DNA of 64,000 bases, from assembly GCA_022605955.1 (NCBI GenBank), contig JAKCOZ010000221.1, positions 310,001 to 374,000 of the forward strand, read 5' to 3'. This stretch comes from Rallus limicola (taxonomy: Eukaryota; Chordata; Aves; Gruiformes; Rallidae). Below, one piece after another: positions 62,173-64,000 of the stretch (position 1 is its first letter; each line of letters starts with the position of its first letter). The notes under the pieces are model-generated. The model saw only the letters and a list, made by a program, of their open reading frames with translations. It had not been told where the DNA came from and did not search any database. The translations under genes were made by a program, and so were the position numbers.

Positions 62173-62964
62173 ACTGTAGGAGGTTCCAGGCATGTTCCCT
62201 CTTTCCAGGCAAAGGAAAAGGCTGAGAGCCAAAGTGAGAGGGTCTGCTCGTGTGTCCTGTTAGGAGGTTTCAGACAAGCTATGCCTTTCAGGCCTAGCTT
62301 CTTTACTTTGGGAGTTATTGCTGGACGTTTAGCATGTTTTGAACTGCAGTCTGCTAGGGCCGAGAAAAGCACCGTAAGAGGTTCCAGGCATGTTCCCTCT
62401 TTCCAGGCAAAGGAAAAGGCTGAGAGCCAAAGTGACAGGGTCTGCTCGTGTGTCCTGTTAGGAGGTTTCAGACAAGCTATGCCTTTCAGGCCTAGCTTCT
62501 TTACTTTGGGAGTTATTGCTGGACGTTTAGCATGTTTTGAACTGCAGTCTGCTAGGGCCGAGAAAAGCACCGTAGGAGGTTCCAGGCATGTTCCCTCTTT
62601 CCAGGCAAAGGAAAAGGCTGAGAGCCAAAGTGACAGGGTCTGCTCGTGTGTCCTGTCAGGACGTTTCAGACAAGCTATGCCTTTCATGCCTAGCTTCTTT
62701 ACTTTGGGAGTTATTGCTGGACGTTTAGCATGTTTTGAACTGCAGTCTGCTAGGGTAGAGAAAAGCACTGTAGGAGGTTCCAGGCATGTTCCCTCTTTCC
62801 AGGCAAAGGAAAAGGCTGAGAGCCAAAGTGACAGGGTCTGCTCGTGTGTCCTGTTAGGAGGTTTCAGACAAGCTATGCCTTTCAGGCCTAGCTTCTTTAC
62901 TTTGGGAGTTATTGCTGGACGTTTAGCATGTTTTGAACTGCAGTCTGCTAGGGTTGAGAAAAGC
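62173..62964 (+). repeat. Second 4-unit repeat, copy 1 (792 bp)
   Basis: C3T at 62175 and C66G (gtgagagg) at 62238, then G7A (gtaagagg) at 62377. The third and fourth units differ strongly from their partners: the third has changes at 62662, 62687, 62756 and 62757, and the fourth has C3T 62769 and C188T/C189T at 62954-62955. Confidence 0.82.
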
Positions 62965-64000
62965 ACTGTAGGAGGTTCCAGGCATGTTCCCTCTTTCCAG
63001 GCAAAGGAAAAGGCTGAGAGCCAAAGTGAGAGGGTCTGCTCGTGTGTCCTGTTAGGAGGTTTCAGACAAGCTATGCCTTTCAGGCCTAGCTTCTTTACTT
63101 TGGGAGTTATTGCTGGACGTTTAGCATGTTTTGAACTGCAGTCTGCTAGGGCCGAGAAAAGCACCGTAAGAGGTTCCAGGCATGTTCCCTCTTTCCAGGC
63201 AAAGGAAAAGGCTGAGAGCCAAAGTGACAGGGTCTGCTCGTGTGTCCTGTTAGGAGGTTTCAGACAAGCTATGCCTTTCAGGCCTAGCTTCTTTACTTTG
63301 GGAGTTATTGCTGGACGTTTAGCATGTTTTGAACTGCAGTCTGCTAGGGCCGAGAAAAGCACCGTAGGAGGTTCCAGGCATGTTCCCTCTTTCCAGGCAA
63401 AGGAAAAGGCTGAGAGCCAAAGTGACAGGGTCTGCTCGTGTGTCCTGTTAGGAGGTTTCAGACAAGCTATGCCTTTCAGGCCTAGCTTCTTTACTTTGGT
63501 AGTTATTGCTGGACGTTTTGCATGTTTTGAACTGCAGTCTGCTAGGGCCGAGAAAAGCACCGTAGGAGGTTCCAGGCATGTTCCCTCTTTCTAGGCAAAG
63601 GAAAAGGCTGAGAGCCAAAGTGACAGGGTCTGCTCGTGTGTCCTGTTAGGAGGTTTCAGACAAGCTATGCCTTTCAGGCCTAGCTTCTTTACTTTGGTAG
63701 TTATTGCTGGACGTTTAGCATGTTTTGAACTGCAGTCTGCTAGGGCCGAGGAAAGCACTGTAGGAGGTTCCAGGCATGTTCCCTCTTTCCAGGCAAAGGA
63801 AAAGGCTGAGAGCCAAAGTGACAGGGTCTGCTCGTGTGTCCTGTTAGGAGGTTTCAGACAAGCTATGCCTTTCAGGCCTAGCTTCTTTACTTTGGGAGTT
63901 ATTGCTGGACGTTTAGCATGTTTTGAACTGCAGTCTGCTAGGGTAGAGAAAAGCACTGTAGGAGGTTCCAGGCATGTTCCCTCTTTCCAGGCAAAGGAAA
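62569..64000 (+). repeat. Most divergent units, right end of window
   Basis: Seven units hold roughly 18 changes from consensus, several seen nowhere else. The three-change string at the monomer junction (gggtag for gggccg plus C3T) appears at 62756-62769 and 63944-63957, 1188 bp or six units apart, and a related gggttg version at 62954. The final 46 bp (63955-64000) are the start of a further unit with C3T, so the array continues beyond the window. Confidence 0.8.
62965..63756 (+). repeat. Second 4-unit repeat, copy 2 (792 bp)
   Basis: C3T 62967, C66G 63030 and G7A 63169 repeat the first two units of the preceding block. The later units carry their own changes: G140T 63500, A159T 63519, C34T 63592, G140T 63698 and A193G 63751. 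Confidence 0.8.

Larger units (their letters stand above)
1..64000 (+). repeat. 198-bp tandem satellite array, about 323 units
   Basis: Every base belongs to a head-to-tail array of a 198-bp monomer, all copies in one orientation. There are 323 full units plus a 46-bp partial unit. Using the motif accgtaggagg as unit start, starts run 1..2377, 2576..49304 and 49501..63955 in exact 198-bp steps; two single-base indels account for the two phase changes. Neighbouring units usually differ by zero to three substitutions. No unique sequence, inserted element or inverted unit is present. Monomer GC is 50% and CpG observed/expected is 0.33-0.41. Large homogeneous arrays with higher-order structure are typical of centromeric, pericentromeric or other heterochromatic satellite DNA in eukaryotes; that placement is inference. 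The length is close to a nucleosome repeat length. The family is not one I recognise. Confidence 0.99.

Noticed and set aside
1..64000. CRISPR array
   Set aside because: Nothing separates the repeats: the 198-bp units are contiguous and nearly identical throughout, with no variable spacers and no cas genes.
1..64000. Bacterial repeat-protein gene (adhesin, ice-nucleation or TAL-like)
   Set aside because: Neither 66-residue translation resembles those repeat families. The forward translation has many scattered Cys/Arg/Phe and no solenoid pattern, and CpG depletion with no flanking genes does not suit a bacterium.
1..64000. Known primate alpha (171 bp), gamma or beta satellite
   Set aside because: Monomer length and sequence do not match, and no CENP-B box (ttcg....a..cggg pattern) is found on either strand of the consensus.

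Overview
The whole 64-kb window is one uninterrupted head-to-tail satellite array. A 198-bp monomer repeats about 323 times in one orientation, and a 46-bp partial copy closes the window. I find no conventional gene, RNA gene, transposon, CRISPR array or unique sequence, and the array runs off both ends. The hand-read consensus monomer is 50% GC (A44 C42 G57 T55) and has only 4-5 CpG where about 12 are expected (observed/expected 0.33-0.41). That depletion, and the lack of any gene in 64 kb, point to heterochromatin or centromere/pericentromere DNA of a eukaryote with methylated DNA. A vertebrate is most likely and a plant is possible. I do not recognise the satellite family.

The register is almost perfect. 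Taking the unit as starting at position 1, unit starts fall at 1+198k up to 2377, 2576+198k up to 49304, and 49501+198k up to 63955. Only two 1-bp indels therefore exist: an A gained near 2420-2424 and a C lost just before 49380. All other variation is base substitution, with two exceptional clusters (45681-45697 and the last 1.4 kb).

Shared rare variants show a mosaic of higher-order repeats (HORs) and segmental duplications. From left to right: a G104-rich domain (1-2575); a 13-unit HOR in two copies (2576-7723); a series of blocks, each opened by the same double mutation, of 22, 26, 20 and 12 units (10694-26533), with a further copy of the first block's right part at 7328-10693; 14-unit and 11-unit offsets (24752-32077); a segment of about 4.6 kb present twice at an offset of 6930 bp (31572-36160 and 38502-43090), with a 3-unit duplication between; a mosaic domain (43091-49303); a 17-unit offset (49501-54648); 20- and 21-unit offsets (54649-60192); and 4-unit HORs (60391-63756). 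The last units are the most divergent, which may mean that the array edge lies not far to the right.

Because 198 is divisible by 3, one forward and one reverse frame stay open for thousands of codons (for example 26600-49393, 7597 codons). I regard these as arithmetic by-products, because the commonest variants change the amino acid and neither product resembles a known protein. The forward frame has nevertheless collected clearly fewer kinds of stop mutation than the reverse frame, and that is recorded as a testable oddity. The strongest biological content here is the evolutionary record of the array: units amplified in blocks of changing size, local variant domains, and patchy conversion-like exchange.
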